This document shows positions 43,452-51,631 of a stretch of DNA of 64,000 bases, one piece after another. Both the position numbers and the translations under genes were made by a program. Each line of letters begins with the position of its first letter. Positions within the stretch are counted from its first letter, which is position 1. The notes below the pieces were generated by a model that was given only the letters and a program-made list of their open reading frames with translations, was not told the DNA's origin and searched no databases. The DNA lies in the NCBI GenBank assembly GCA_934486615.1, contig CAKSQO010000005.1:1-64000 (forward strand), in the 5' to 3' direction. This stretch comes from an uncultured Eubacteriales bacterium (GTDB lineage: Bacteria; Bacillota; Clostridia; Oscillospirales; Acutalibacteraceae).

Positions 43452-43919
43452 TCAGGCGAGGTTGATTATTTCAAGGCCGCGATTTTTCGCGTATTTGACC
43501 GTGTACGCCGTGCCGCTGCGGGAGGCTTTCAGGTAGCATACGCATATGTCGCTTGCTTCAACCATAAGTCGGTTTCGTTTCAGCATACAGTCGCCGTCGT
43601 ATTCCTCGCACGCATATTCAACCCGGTCGGCGGCGCGTTTTATGCGCTCGTATTTTTCGCGGTCGGCCGCCCGCCAGTGCGCGGCCTGATCCTTGCACGG
43701 CAGCATAAGAATAAGCCTTATCCCGGGGTGGGCGGTACGCGCTTTCAGCACGCACTCGGCGGCGACGGTGTCAAAGCCGAGCGCTCCGCCTGCGTAAAAG
43801 TCGCGCACGCCGCGCTCTATCAGCCGATTTATCTCGTCCGTCAGCGCGATTGCAATATTTTCATCTTTTGACAGCCTGCGGTGTCCGCTGAAGCAGCAGG
43901 AGCGGGGAGTTCCGCCCAT
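43452..43919 (-). CDS. SLOG-family (DUF1273/YpsA-like) protein
   Basis: The 155-residue Rossmann-like protein opens with CCFSGHRRLSKDEN, has the glycine-rich FYAGGALGFDTVAAECVL, a middle LILMLPCKDQAAHW and a second site DICVCYLKASRSGTAYTVKYA. SLOG domains bind nucleotide derivatives and are common in stress and conflict systems. YpsA-type members have unsettled roles. It starts one base after the stop of the Xre-type regulator and is probably under its control. Confidence 0.85.
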   Translation of the reverse strand: MGGTPRSCCFSGHRRLSKDENIAIALTDEINRLIERGVRDFYAGGALGFDTVAAECVLKARTAHPGIRLILMLPCKDQAAHWRAADREKYERIKRAADRVEYACEEYDGDCMLKRNRLMVEASDICVCYLKASRSGTAYTVKYAKNRGLEIINLA

Positions 43920-43920
43920 C

Positions 43921-44241
43921 TCAGCGGCTTAGTGCGTCGATTACGGCGCTGACTACGGCAGCCTGCTGCGGCGACAGCTGCTCGGCTTTTGCCGAGATGT
44001 CGACGTCGGGTGCGGTGTCGATTACGTCCTCGAATATATCGTCCGCAGAGCAGCCGAGCGCGTTTATGACCGCGACCAGCTTGTCGATACGCGCCGAGTT
44101 TTTGCCGCGCTCAATGTCGGACAGGTAGTTGGTCGATATTCCGACCATTTCCGCAAGCTGCTGCTGCGTGTAGCCCCTTGCGCGGCGCAGGCGCTGAATG
44201 TTGCGGCCGAGCGACTGCTCGACGGTAAACTGACGCGGCAT
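43921..44241 (-). CDS. Xre-family helix-turn-helix regulator
   Basis: The 106-residue protein has a complete Cro/C1-type HTH (LGRNIQRLRRARGYTQQQLA, then EMVGISTNYLSDIERGKNSA) in residues 10-65 and a short acidic C-terminal part (DVIDTAPDVDISAKAEQLSP). ATG 44241 is chosen because GGGGAGG is 8-9 bases upstream; an in-frame start at 44259 would lie within the probable operator. The symmetrical site at 44257-44296 directly upstream is its likely binding site. Confidence 0.88.
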   Translation of the reverse strand: MPRQFTVEQSLGRNIQRLRRARGYTQQQLAEMVGISTNYLSDIERGKNSARIDKLVAVINALGCSADDIFEDVIDTAPDVDISAKAEQLSPQQAAVVSAVIDALSR

Positions 44242-44256
44242 CTCAGCGCCTCCCCT

Positions 44257-44296
44257 CATTTGTTTGAGATAATTATGAGATAATTATAAACAAATG
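44257..44296. promoter_or_regulatory. Highly symmetrical operator upstream of the Xre gene
   Basis: The order is CATTTGTTT (44257-44265), GAGATAATTAT (44266-44276), GAGATAATTAT (44277-44287), AAACAAATG (44288-44296). The outer 9-mers are perfect inverted repeats; the inner 11-mers are perfect direct repeats, each holding the palindrome ATAATTAT. It lies 16 bases before the start codon, so it overlaps promoter or leader. Confidence 0.75.
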
Positions 44297-44452
44297 TGGG
44301 GAAAATTTACACAAAGCACGGCCGAAGTTTCTAATGCCCTCGGCGTGAATTATTCGCCGATGCCGTAAATTATCGCTCGGCAAGGGGCACGGCTGTAGTT
44401 TGCGTACAGCATTGGAAGGGCGATTTTTGCAGGGGCGGCGGAACGCTCGCCC

Positions 44453-44731
44453 TCACCCCGCGAATTGGAGGACGGCGAGGACTGCGACGGCTGCGGCGAG
44501 GACGAAAATTATCAGCCGGAGCGCGGCGCGGCTTATTCGGCGTCTGCCCTTTTTCGCGCTGCGGCAGGGCGCTGTCAGCGCGGAGCGGTCGACGATGCGC
44601 TGAGCCTCGCTGTGCAGCGCGTTTGCGTCTGCGCTCTCCGCGCCCGGGCGCACGAAGAATATCGCACGCTCGAAAAGCTCGCTGTCGGTGTCGTTGACCT
44701 CGATTATCTGTCGGTTTACGCCTTTGATCAT
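44453..44731 (-). CDS. Small single-pass membrane protein, conserved clostridial type
   Basis: The 92-residue protein begins MIKGVNRQIIEVNDTDSELF, then ERAIFFVRPGAE, a basic SAKKGRRRISRAALR segment and one C-terminal membrane helix (LIIFVLAAAVAVLAVLQFAG), so the N-terminal part is cytoplasmic. I recall similar short proteins with the NRQIIEV start in other clostridia, without assigned function. ATG 44731 is preferred over TTG 44752, since GAGGAAAGGCGG is properly placed. No partner gene is evident. Confidence 0.65.
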   Translation of the reverse strand: MIKGVNRQIIEVNDTDSELFERAIFFVRPGAESADANALHSEAQRIVDRSALTAPCRSAKKGRRRISRAALRLIIFVLAAAVAVLAVLQFAG

Positions 44732-44774
44732 ATTTTTACCGCCTTTCCTCAAGCAAATTATTCCGTTTCAATGT

Positions 44775-44822
44775 ACCGTCGGCAGACAAGGGCGGACGTG
44801 ATTACATTTGTCTGTCGATGGT
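44775..44822. mobile_element. 48-bp MITE-end palindrome
   Basis: ACCGTCGGCAGACAAGGG at the left and TTTGTCTGTCGATGGT at the right form an imperfect palindrome. Both ends match the 26-bp terminal repeats of the 274-bp element at 50577-50850 (20-22 of 26 positions). TA lies on both sides when the ends are set at CC and GG. It appears to be an internally deleted copy. Confidence 0.65.
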
Positions 44823-45406
44823 ATATTTTTGGCATAAATAAGTAATTTATGCATTGTTTTGGTAATAAGTCGGGTTTTGAAGCGCATATACTCAAAATAT
44901 TACAGAGAGTATAACATCGTGTTGACATAAAAAAGTTGAAAAGTCTGTTGAAAATGTGAAAAAATCGCGTTAAACAGAGGTTTTTTACTTTAAAATTCAG
45001 CCTAAAAAGGTTTAATATCTGCAATTATGTTAACATACAAAGAGTTGAAAAATATTTTTGTTGTGAAAAGTCTCGGATTACGAAATGTAAATTTTTACAT
45101 ATTTTTTCACGTGTGAAAGTGTCGGAAAGCCACATGGTCAGCAGCTTTTTCGGGCTTTAAGCGGGGAGTCGGGCGCTCTCTGAGCGCGGCTTTATCGGGT
45201 ACTGCCGGAAAGTTTGCCGCGCAGCGTGTGAGACTTTCATAAATTACATGGTTTTTTAACACTTTTGGCTTGCTTTTTGCTTCGAAAGGAAGTAAGATGT
45301 ACATAATAAATCATCCGTGAGCCCGCGAGGTGCAAAGTCTAAGCCGTCGCGGCCGACATTGCGGTCGTCTCGGCGGAAAACGAAAGTGTAACAAAGGGGT
45401 GCTCAG
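44823..45406. other. AT-rich intergenic region without recognised gene
   Basis: About 44825-45115 is markedly A/T-rich compared with its surroundings. It contains GTTGAAAA three times (about 44933, 44947 and 45040), TTGACA near 44921 and several T- and A-tracts. From 45120 on, composition returns to normal. It may hold regulatory sites for the fabG-like gene or foreign DNA; no frame is convincing. Confidence 0.5.
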
Positions 45407-46120
45407 ATGAAGACTGCTCTTGTAACAGGCGGCTCGCGCGGGATAGGCCGCGCCTGCGTTGAAGAATTTGTCGGGGCGGGATATACGGTCGCCTTTTGCT
45501 ATAAAAACGACGCTGCGGCTGCGGCTCAGGTCGAAAGGTGCGGTGCCGTCGGGTATAAGCTCGACGTTGCCGACCGCGCGGCGGTGGACGGAATGGTCGC
45601 GTCGGTCATACGTGATTTCGGGCACATCGACGTGCTTGTCAACAACGCGGCGGTCGCGGGGCAGTGCCTTTTCACCGATATAACAGCCGACGAGTGGCAG
45701 CATATGCTTGATGTTGACCTGACGGGTGCTTTCAATTTTTCACAGGCTGTCGCGCCGTCGATGATAAGCCGAAAAAGCGGAAAAATGATAAATATTTCGT
45801 CAATGTGGGGCGTATCGGGCGGCTCTTGCGAGGTGCATTATTCCGCTGCAAAGGCTGCTCTGATAGGGCTGACGAAGGCTCTTGCAAAGGAGCTCGGGCC
45901 GAGCGGGATAACCGTCAACTGCGTAGCTCCCGGGGTCATCGACACCGATATGAACGCGCACCTGAGCGCAGACGACCTTGCCGCTCTTGCCGATGAAACG
46001 CCCGTCGGGCGCATCGGACGTCCCGAGGAGATCGCGGCTGCGGTCGCGTTCCTCGCAAGTGAACGCGCGGGCTTCATCACAGGACAGGTGCTGTGCGTTG
46101 ACGGCGGCATAACCGTCTGA
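45407..46120 (+). CDS. SDR-family oxidoreductase, 3-oxoacyl-ACP reductase-like
   Basis: The 237-residue classical short-chain dehydrogenase has TGGSRGIGRAC for the cofactor, NNAAVAGQ, catalytic Ser in INISSMWG and Tyr/Lys in YSAAKAALIG, and the ending GFITGQVLCVDGGITV typical of FabG. It would reduce a 3-oxoacyl group with NADPH. No fatty-acid genes are near, so it could equally act on another hydroxy/keto substrate. AAAGGGGTG precedes the ATG. It stands 141 bases before alr. Confidence 0.88.
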   Translation: MKTALVTGGSRGIGRACVEEFVGAGYTVAFCYKNDAAAAAQVERCGAVGYKLDVADRAAVDGMVASVIRDFGHIDVLVNNAAVAGQCLFTDITADEWQHMLDVDLTGAFNFSQAVAPSMISRKSGKMINISSMWGVSGGSCEVHYSAAKAALIGLTKALAKELGPSGITVNCVAPGVIDTDMNAHLSADDLAALADETPVGRIGRPEEIAAAVAFLASERAGFITGQVLCVDGGITV

Positions 46121-46261
46121 CGGCGCTTGGGATAACGCGGTCGGAGCCGCTGATTTCCTGCGGCAATATGTATGCAAACTGTGAGACCGGATGCAAAAGC
46201 CCCATGCCTTCTGCAAGAATAAATCGCTTGAGGCTCGCTTTTCGGGCCGTGGAGGGAAAGA

Positions 46262-47446
46262 ATGGACTATCTTCATCGTGCGTGGGCCGAGATCGACCTT
46301 GACGCGCTTGAAAATAACTACAATATTATAAGAGGGCGCCTGAAGCGAGAAACAAAGGTGCTCTGCGTTATAAAGGCCGACGCATACGGCCACGGCGCTG
46401 ACTCGCTGGCCAAGGAGTACGAGCGCCTGGGCTGTGACTGGTTTGCCGTTTCGAACATTGAGGAGGCGCTGCGCCTGCGCGAGGTCGGGATAAGACGCCC
46501 GATACTCATTCTCGGTGCGACCCCGCCCGAGTACGCCGCGCGCCTTGCCGAGGCGAAGATAACGCAGGCGCTTTACTCCTACGACTTTGCCGAGCGGCTC
46601 AGCCGCTGCGCGTGCGAGGCGGGCGTGCAGGTCGACGTGCACTTAAAGCTCGACAGCGGTATGCGCCGCATAGGCTTCGACTGCGCCGACGAAGAGCAGC
46701 TCTCCCTTGCGTGCAGGGCGTGCCGACTGGACGGGATTAACGTCACGGGCGCGTTCACGCACTTTGCCTCCGCCGATGCGGACGGCGACCCCGACGGCAG
46801 CTTCACACGCCTGCAGTTTGAACGCTTTGTCAGCGCGACCCGTTTTGTCGAAAACAGCGGGATAAAGCTGCAGATCAGGCACTGCTGCAACTCGGCTGCC
46901 ACGATATGCTACCCCGAAATGCAGCTTGATATGGTGCGTGAGGGCATCACGCTCTACGGCCTTGCTCCCGGCCCAAAGGTCGACATCACGGGCTTTAAGC
47001 CGATGATGTCGCTGAAAGCGGGCGTGTCGATGGTCAAGCGCGTCGCTGCGGGCGAGGACATCAGCTACGGCCGCACGTTCACCGCCGAGCGTGATATGGA
47101 GGTCGCGACAGTGCCGATAGGCTATGCCGACGGCTACCTGCGCGCCTACGCGGCAGGGTATGCGCTTATAAAGGGCAGGCGCGCGAAGATAGTCGGCCGC
47201 GTGTGTATGGATCAGCTTATGCTCGACGTGACCGGGCTTGACGTGAGCGCGGGTGACACCGTGACCCTTTTCGGCCGCGACGGCGACAGTGAGCTGCCGG
47301 TCGAGGAGCTGTCAGAACTTGCCTCAACGATAAATTACGAAACAGTATGTCTGATCACCAAACGCGTGCCCCGCGTTTATATAAAGGGCGGAAAAATCGT
47401 CGGCGTTGCCGATGATATCCTTGTTTTTAAAGGAGATAGGTTATGA
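46262..47446 (+). CDS. alr: Alanine racemase
   Basis: Length 394. The PLP-binding lysine is Lys38 in VIKADAYGHGA; RIGFD, HCCNSAAT and GLAPGPK follow, and the second-domain catalytic tyrosine is in ISYGRTFTAE. The C-terminal domain has GYADGYLRAY and VGRVCMDQLMLDVT. It makes D-alanine for peptidoglycan. GGAGGGAAAGA precedes the ATG. Its stop overlaps the lacZ start in ATGA, an odd pairing of a wall enzyme with a glycosidase. Confidence 0.96.
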   Translation: MDYLHRAWAEIDLDALENNYNIIRGRLKRETKVLCVIKADAYGHGADSLAKEYERLGCDWFAVSNIEEALRLREVGIRRPILILGATPPEYAARLAEAKITQALYSYDFAERLSRCACEAGVQVDVHLKLDSGMRRIGFDCADEEQLSLACRACRLDGINVTGAFTHFASADADGDPDGSFTRLQFERFVSATRFVENSGIKLQIRHCCNSAATICYPEMQLDMVREGITLYGLAPGPKVDITGFKPMMSLKAGVSMVKRVAAGEDISYGRTFTAERDMEVATVPIGYADGYLRAYAAGYALIKGRRAKIVGRVCMDQLMLDVTGLDVSAGDTVTLFGRDGDSELPVEELSELASTINYETVCLITKRVPRVYIKGGKIVGVADDILVFKGDRL

Positions 47447-50400
47447 AAACAGAGCGCTTCCATGAGGATCTGAAAGTTCAGCACCTCAACACCGAAAAGA
47501 CTCGTGCATACTACGTTCCGTTCGGCTCTCCGAACGGAATATTCGGCAAATCGCGCGAGGAAAGCGACCGCTTCGGTCTGCTTAACGGCCTGTGGGGCTT
47601 CAATTATTACAGCTGTATCGAGCGCGTGCCCGATACCGCTGTCAACGCCGATATACCTGTCAACAGGCAAACGCAGCTTGAGGTGCCGTCGGTCTGGCAG
47701 CTCAACGGCTACGACCAGATTCAGTACACCAACGTCAACTACCCGTTTCCGTGCGACCCGCCGTTCATTCCCGCAGACAATCCTGTGGGAGTGTACAGCC
47801 GCGATTTCAGCTGCCCGGGCGAGTGGGACAACTTCAGCAAATACATCGTTTTTGAGGGCGTTGACTCGGCGTTTATGCTCTACATAAACGGCAGCTTCGT
47901 CGGCTACAGCCAGGTCTCGCACTGCATGAGCGAGTTTAATATCACCGGGTTCTTAAAGCCCGGCGCAAACCGCGTGACTGTCATCGTGTTCAAGTGGTGC
48001 GAGGGCAGCTATCTTGAGGATCAGGACAAGTTCCGTTGGTCCGGAATCTTCCGTGACGTGTATCTGCTCGGCAGACCGCGCGGACATATGCGCGACTATT
48101 TTGTAAAGACCGAACTCACCGACGACATGCGTTCGGCAAAGGTCAGCGTCGACCTCGATATGCTCAACCCCACCGACGCGGTGCTGACCCTCTGCGACCC
48201 CGACGGTAAGGAGATCTGCCGCCTGCGCCCCGACGAGGGCGGTCACGTCGAGTTCGCCGTCAACCGTCCCGTGCTGTGGAATGCGGAGGATCCCGCGCTC
48301 TACACCCTGCTTATCGATGCGGCGGGCGAGTACATCGGCGAGTTTGTCGGTATACGCCGCACCGCCATTGAGAACGGCGTTTTCAAGGTGAACGGACGCG
48401 CGGTAAAGATTAAGGGCGTCAACCGCCACGACAGCGACCCCTATACAGGCTGCGTTGTCAGTGTTGAACACATGATACGTGACATCAAGCTGATGAAGGA
48501 GCATAACATTAACGCCGTGCGCACCTCGCACTATCCGAACGACCCGCGATTTGTGCAGCTGTGCGACAAATACGGTATGTACGTTATGGACGAGGCTGAC
48601 ATCGAGGCTCACGGCCTTGAAAGCTGCCCGGGCGGCTTCGACACCATTCAGCAGCCCGAATGGGCGGCATCCATTTTCGACCGTATCGAGCGCTTGGTCG
48701 AGCGCGATAAAAACCGTCCCTGTGTATTCAGCTGGTCGCTCGGCAACGAGAGCGGTTACGGTGTAAACTTTGAACGCGCGGCCGACTGGGTGCGCGGGCG
48801 CGACTCGTCGCGCTTCATTCACTATGAAAGCACGTTCCAGTACGGCCGAATCGAGTATGAGAAGCCGTTCCCGATCAATACCGACGTATTCTCCAGAATG
48901 TACTCGTGGCTCGGAGACTGCAAGCGCTTTTGCGACGAAAACGTCGACAAGGCGCGCCCGTTTATACTCTGCGAGTACAGCCACGCTATGGGCAACGGCC
49001 CTGGCGATATAAAGCAATACTGGGATCTTATTTACAGCTATCCGCAGTTTATCGGCGGCTTTGTATGGGAGTGGTGCGACCACGCAGTCTATGCGGGCAA
49101 GACCGACGACGGTAAAGTCAAGTTCCTCTACGGCGGAGACAACGGCGAAAAGTATCATGACGGTAACTTCTGCGTCGACGGACTCATTGCCCCTGACCGC
49201 ACTGTCAAGCAGGGGCTTGAGGAGCTGAAATATGTCATCCAGCCTGTTAAGGTTGAGCCTGTCGACCTTGAGAACGGCAAGTTTACGGTAACCAACCTCT
49301 ACGATTTCATCTATCTCAATCGCCTTGAGTGTAAGTGGGAGCTTACCTGCAACGGCGAGGTGATTGAGAGCGGCTCGCTCGGTACGCTGGCAGTCGCCGC
49401 GCACAAGAGCTGCAACGTCGAGCTTAACTACAGTTTGCCCTCGAGCGGCCGCTGCTATGTCAGGCTGAGCTTTGTAAACGTCGCGACCGACGGTCTTGTC
49501 GACGCGGGCAGGGAGCTGGCCTTCGCGCAGTTTGAGCTGCCTGTTAAAAAGCACGTCAGAACGCTCGAAAGCCCGAATACCTCGCTTGAGCTTGAGGAAA
49601 GCTGGAACAGAGTCCAGATAAAGGGCGAGGGCTTCGTCTACCTCTATGATAAGAGAACAGCCGCGTTCAGACAGCTGACCAAGGGCGGCAAAAAGCTGCT
49701 CTCAACGCCGATGTCATTCAACATCTGGCGTGCGCCCATCGACAACCAGATGTTTATAAAGGGCGACCTTTACCATCTGCGCTACAACTGCTCAAGCGTG
49801 CGCGTCTATTCGACCTCGGTTGACATCGAGCAGGGCAACGCCGTTATCGACCAGGAGATATCGTTTGTCAGCGAGTCCAAGTCCCCGACCGTCCGCGCCC
49901 ACGTCAGGTGGGTCGTCAACCGTGCGGGCGACATCGACTTGAAGTGCGACGTCAGCCACAGCTCCGACAAGGCACAGCTGCCGCGCTTCGGTATAAGAAC
50001 GGGGCTTGAAAGCTCGTTCTCAAAGTGCGAGTATTTCGGCTTCGGCCCGAAAGAGAGCTACATCGACAAGCGCCGCAGCCAGTACGTCGGACGCTTCGCA
50101 TTCAATGTTGACGACTGCGTGCCCGAGTACATCAAGCCGCAGGATTACGGCAATCACTACGCGACCGAATGGGCGGCGGTCTATGACAAGAGCCTGTCGG
50201 GTCTGCTCATCTGCGGCGATAAGCCGTTCGACTTCTCCGCTTTGCCCTACACGCAGGAGGAGCTTGAGAGCAAGCGCCACTCGTTCGAGCTGAACAAGGC
50301 GGGCAAAACCGTGCTGTGCGTTGACTTCCTCAACAGCGGAATCGGCTCAAACAGCTGCGGGCCTATCCTCGCCGAGCCGTTCAGAGTGCCGCACGAGTTC

Positions 50401-50514
50401 ACCTTCACCGTGAAGCTGCGCCCGTTCGCCGACGCGAAAGAAAATCTCTGTGCTATGGCCGACACCGTTTATAACAGCGGCGAGGTCAGCGACTTCGATC
50501 AGCTTACGTTCTGA
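47443..50514 (+). CDS. lacZ: Beta-galactosidase, GH2 (LacZ type)
   Basis: The 1023-residue protein has the complete LacZ order. A jelly-roll sugar-binding domain comes first (GVYSRDFSCPGEWDN). A TIM barrel follows with INGVNRHDSDP-type text (KGVNRHDSDPYTGC), acid/base Glu436 in SLGNESGYG and nucleophile Glu511 in LCEYSHAMGNG. The large C-terminal beta-sandwich has the FGFGPKESYIDKR site. No signal peptide, so it acts on sugars already imported; no permease is near. GGAGATAGGTT precedes the ATG, overlapping the alr stop. Confidence 0.95.
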   Translation: MKTERFHEDLKVQHLNTEKTRAYYVPFGSPNGIFGKSREESDRFGLLNGLWGFNYYSCIERVPDTAVNADIPVNRQTQLEVPSVWQLNGYDQIQYTNVNYPFPCDPPFIPADNPVGVYSRDFSCPGEWDNFSKYIVFEGVDSAFMLYINGSFVGYSQVSHCMSEFNITGFLKPGANRVTVIVFKWCEGSYLEDQDKFRWSGIFRDVYLLGRPRGHMRDYFVKTELTDDMRSAKVSVDLDMLNPTDAVLTLCDPDGKEICRLRPDEGGHVEFAVNRPVLWNAEDPALYTLLIDAAGEYIGEFVGIRRTAIENGVFKVNGRAVKIKGVNRHDSDPYTGCVVSVEHMIRDIKLMKEHNINAVRTSHYPNDPRFVQLCDKYGMYVMDEADIEAHGLESCPGGFDTIQQPEWAASIFDRIERLVERDKNRPCVFSWSLGNESGYGVNFERAADWVRGRDSSRFIHYESTFQYGRIEYEKPFPINTDVFSRMYSWLGDCKRFCDENVDKARPFILCEYSHAMGNGPGDIKQYWDLIYSYPQFIGGFVWEWCDHAVYAGKTDDGKVKFLYGGDNGEKYHDGNFCVDGLIAPDRTVKQGLEELKYVIQPVKVEPVDLENGKFTVTNLYDFIYLNRLECKWELTCNGEVIESGSLGTLAVAAHKSCNVELNYSLPSSGRCYVRLSFVNVATDGLVDAGRELAFAQFELPVKKHVRTLESPNTSLELEESWNRVQIKGEGFVYLYDKRTAAFRQLTKGGKKLLSTPMSFNIWRAPIDNQMFIKGDLYHLRYNCSSVRVYSTSVDIEQGNAVIDQEISFVSESKSPTVRAHVRWVVNRAGDIDLKCDVSHSSDKAQLPRFGIRTGLESSFSKCEYFGFGPKESYIDKRRSQYVGRFAFNVDDCVPEYIKPQDYGNHYATEWAAVYDKSLSGLLICGDKPFDFSALPYTQEELESKRHSFELNKAGKTVLCVDFLNSGIGSNSCGPILAEPFRVPHEFTFTVKLRPFADAKENLCAMADTVYNSGEVSDFDQLTF

Positions 50515-50520
50515 TAAAAG

Positions 50521-50567
50521 GCGGGGCGCGGCGGGCTTTAAAAGAGCCGACCGAGCCCCGCTTTTTT
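50521..50567 (+). terminator. Terminator after lacZ
   Basis: GCGGGGC (50521-50527) pairs with GCCCCGC (50555-50561), with a second GGGCT/AGCC stem inside, followed by six T. Confidence 0.88.
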
Positions 50568-50576
50568 CTGATTTTT

Positions 50577-50850
50577 ACCATCGGCAGACAAGGGTAAACA
50601 CGCTTATCCATCGGCTATGATGAGCGTCGGACGGCGTCAAAAGTCATAGGTGGGAGTCAGCCCACCGTCTTCCTTTTCCTTACCGCTGATCACCATTGCT
50701 CAAAGACAAGTCCTTCGGAGTTTTTCGGGAGCGAAAGCGGCGGTCAGCAAGGCTGACGAGGCAGTCGGGCCGGCGCCCGACAACGAGGAAAACGAAGCTG
50801 AACATTATTTTAGCCCCGAAAAACCGTGTCTACCCTTGTTTATCGATGGT
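50577..50850. mobile_element. 274-bp MITE-like element with 26-bp terminal inverted repeats
   Basis: The left end ACCATCGGCAGACAAGGG (50577 onward) is inverted at the right end (50825-50850), matching at 22 of 26 positions. Inside are several short perfect hairpins (GTGGG/CCCAC near 50650, GTCAG/CTGAC near 50742, GTCGGGC/GCCCGAC near 50765). It encodes no transposase. It ends 22 bases before the esterase start, so it supplies part of that gene's upstream region. Target-site duplication is unclear (TA on the left, TC on the right). Confidence 0.65.
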
Positions 50851-50872
50851 CTATAATAAGGAGAGTGTAAAA

Positions 50873-51631
50873 ATGGCACTTGCTCATGTCAACTTTTTCT
50901 CGAACACGCTGCACAAATGTGTAGGGATGGACGTTATCCTGCCGCAAAAGACGTCGGGTCAGATCGGAATGGAGTCGGCAGCGTCGGCTACTTTCCCGAC
51001 GCTGTATCTGCTGCACGGAATGAGCGACGACCAGACCATCTGGCAGCGCCGCACGTCGATCGAGCGCTACGTCAGCGACCTCGGAGCGGCGGTCGTTATG
51101 CCGACGACCGATCTGGGCTGGTACACCGATATGGAGTGCGGCTATCAGCGTTACTACACGTTCATCGCAAAGGAGCTGCCGCAGATCTGCCGCACGTTCT
51201 TCCGCGGAATGAGCGCGGACAGGGAGCTTAACTGGGTCGCGGGGCTGTCGATGGGCGGCTACGGCGCGCTGAAGATCGCGCTTAAAGAGAGCGACAGCTT
51301 CTCCCGCGCGGCGTGCCTTTCGGCGGCGTTCAGACCCGAGCTGCACCCCGATGAGCCGTACTGGAACAGCATTTTCGGCCGCGGGGAGGAACGAGAGAAG
51401 CACACTGTCAGGGCGATGCTCGACGAGCTGCTTGCCTCGGGCAGGGAGAAGCCCGAGGTGTTCATTCGCTGCGGCACCGAGGACAGGCTCATCGACTGCA
51501 ACCGTGAAACGCGTGATGAGCTGCTTGCAAACGGCTTTAAGGTCGAATATTCCGAGGCGAGCGGCTGCCACAGCTGGGAGTTCTGGGACGATGGTATTAA
51601 GCTCGCGCTCGACTGGTTTATGCGCAAATGA
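50873..51631 (+). CDS. Alpha/beta-hydrolase esterase (EstA/FrmB-like, COG0627)
   Basis: The 252-residue protein starts MALAHVNFFSNTLHKCVGMD, as in clostridial and lactococcal tributyrin/acetyl esterases, then has LYLLHGMSDDQTIWQRRTSI, nucleophile elbow GLSMGGYGALK (Ser near residue 126), acid in CGTEDRLIDC and base in CHSWEFWDD. No signal peptide. Substrate is probably a short acyl ester; deacetylation of sugars is possible given the sugar enzymes nearby. ATG 50873 follows GGAGAGTGTAAAA; an open frame extending back to 50696 lies in the MITE. Confidence 0.88.
   Translation: MALAHVNFFSNTLHKCVGMDVILPQKTSGQIGMESAASATFPTLYLLHGMSDDQTIWQRRTSIERYVSDLGAAVVMPTTDLGWYTDMECGYQRYYTFIAKELPQICRTFFRGMSADRELNWVAGLSMGGYGALKIALKESDSFSRAACLSAAFRPELHPDEPYWNSIFGRGEEREKHTVRAMLDELLASGREKPEVFIRCGTEDRLIDCNRETRDELLANGFKVEYSEASGCHSWEFWDDGIKLALDWFMRK

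Noticed and set aside
44400..44845. Plus-strand frames opposite the small membrane protein
   Set aside because: The minus strand has the ribosome site, a charged N-terminal domain and a membrane helix; plus frames lack these.
47953..49554. A 533-codon minus-strand frame inside lacZ
   Set aside because: The plus strand encodes an unmistakable GH2 enzyme with both catalytic Glu residues; the opposite frame shows no motif.
50640..50820. Riboswitch upstream of the esterase gene
   Set aside because: The hairpins lie within terminal inverted repeats shared with another locus, so a MITE-like origin is simpler; no known riboswitch core was recognised.
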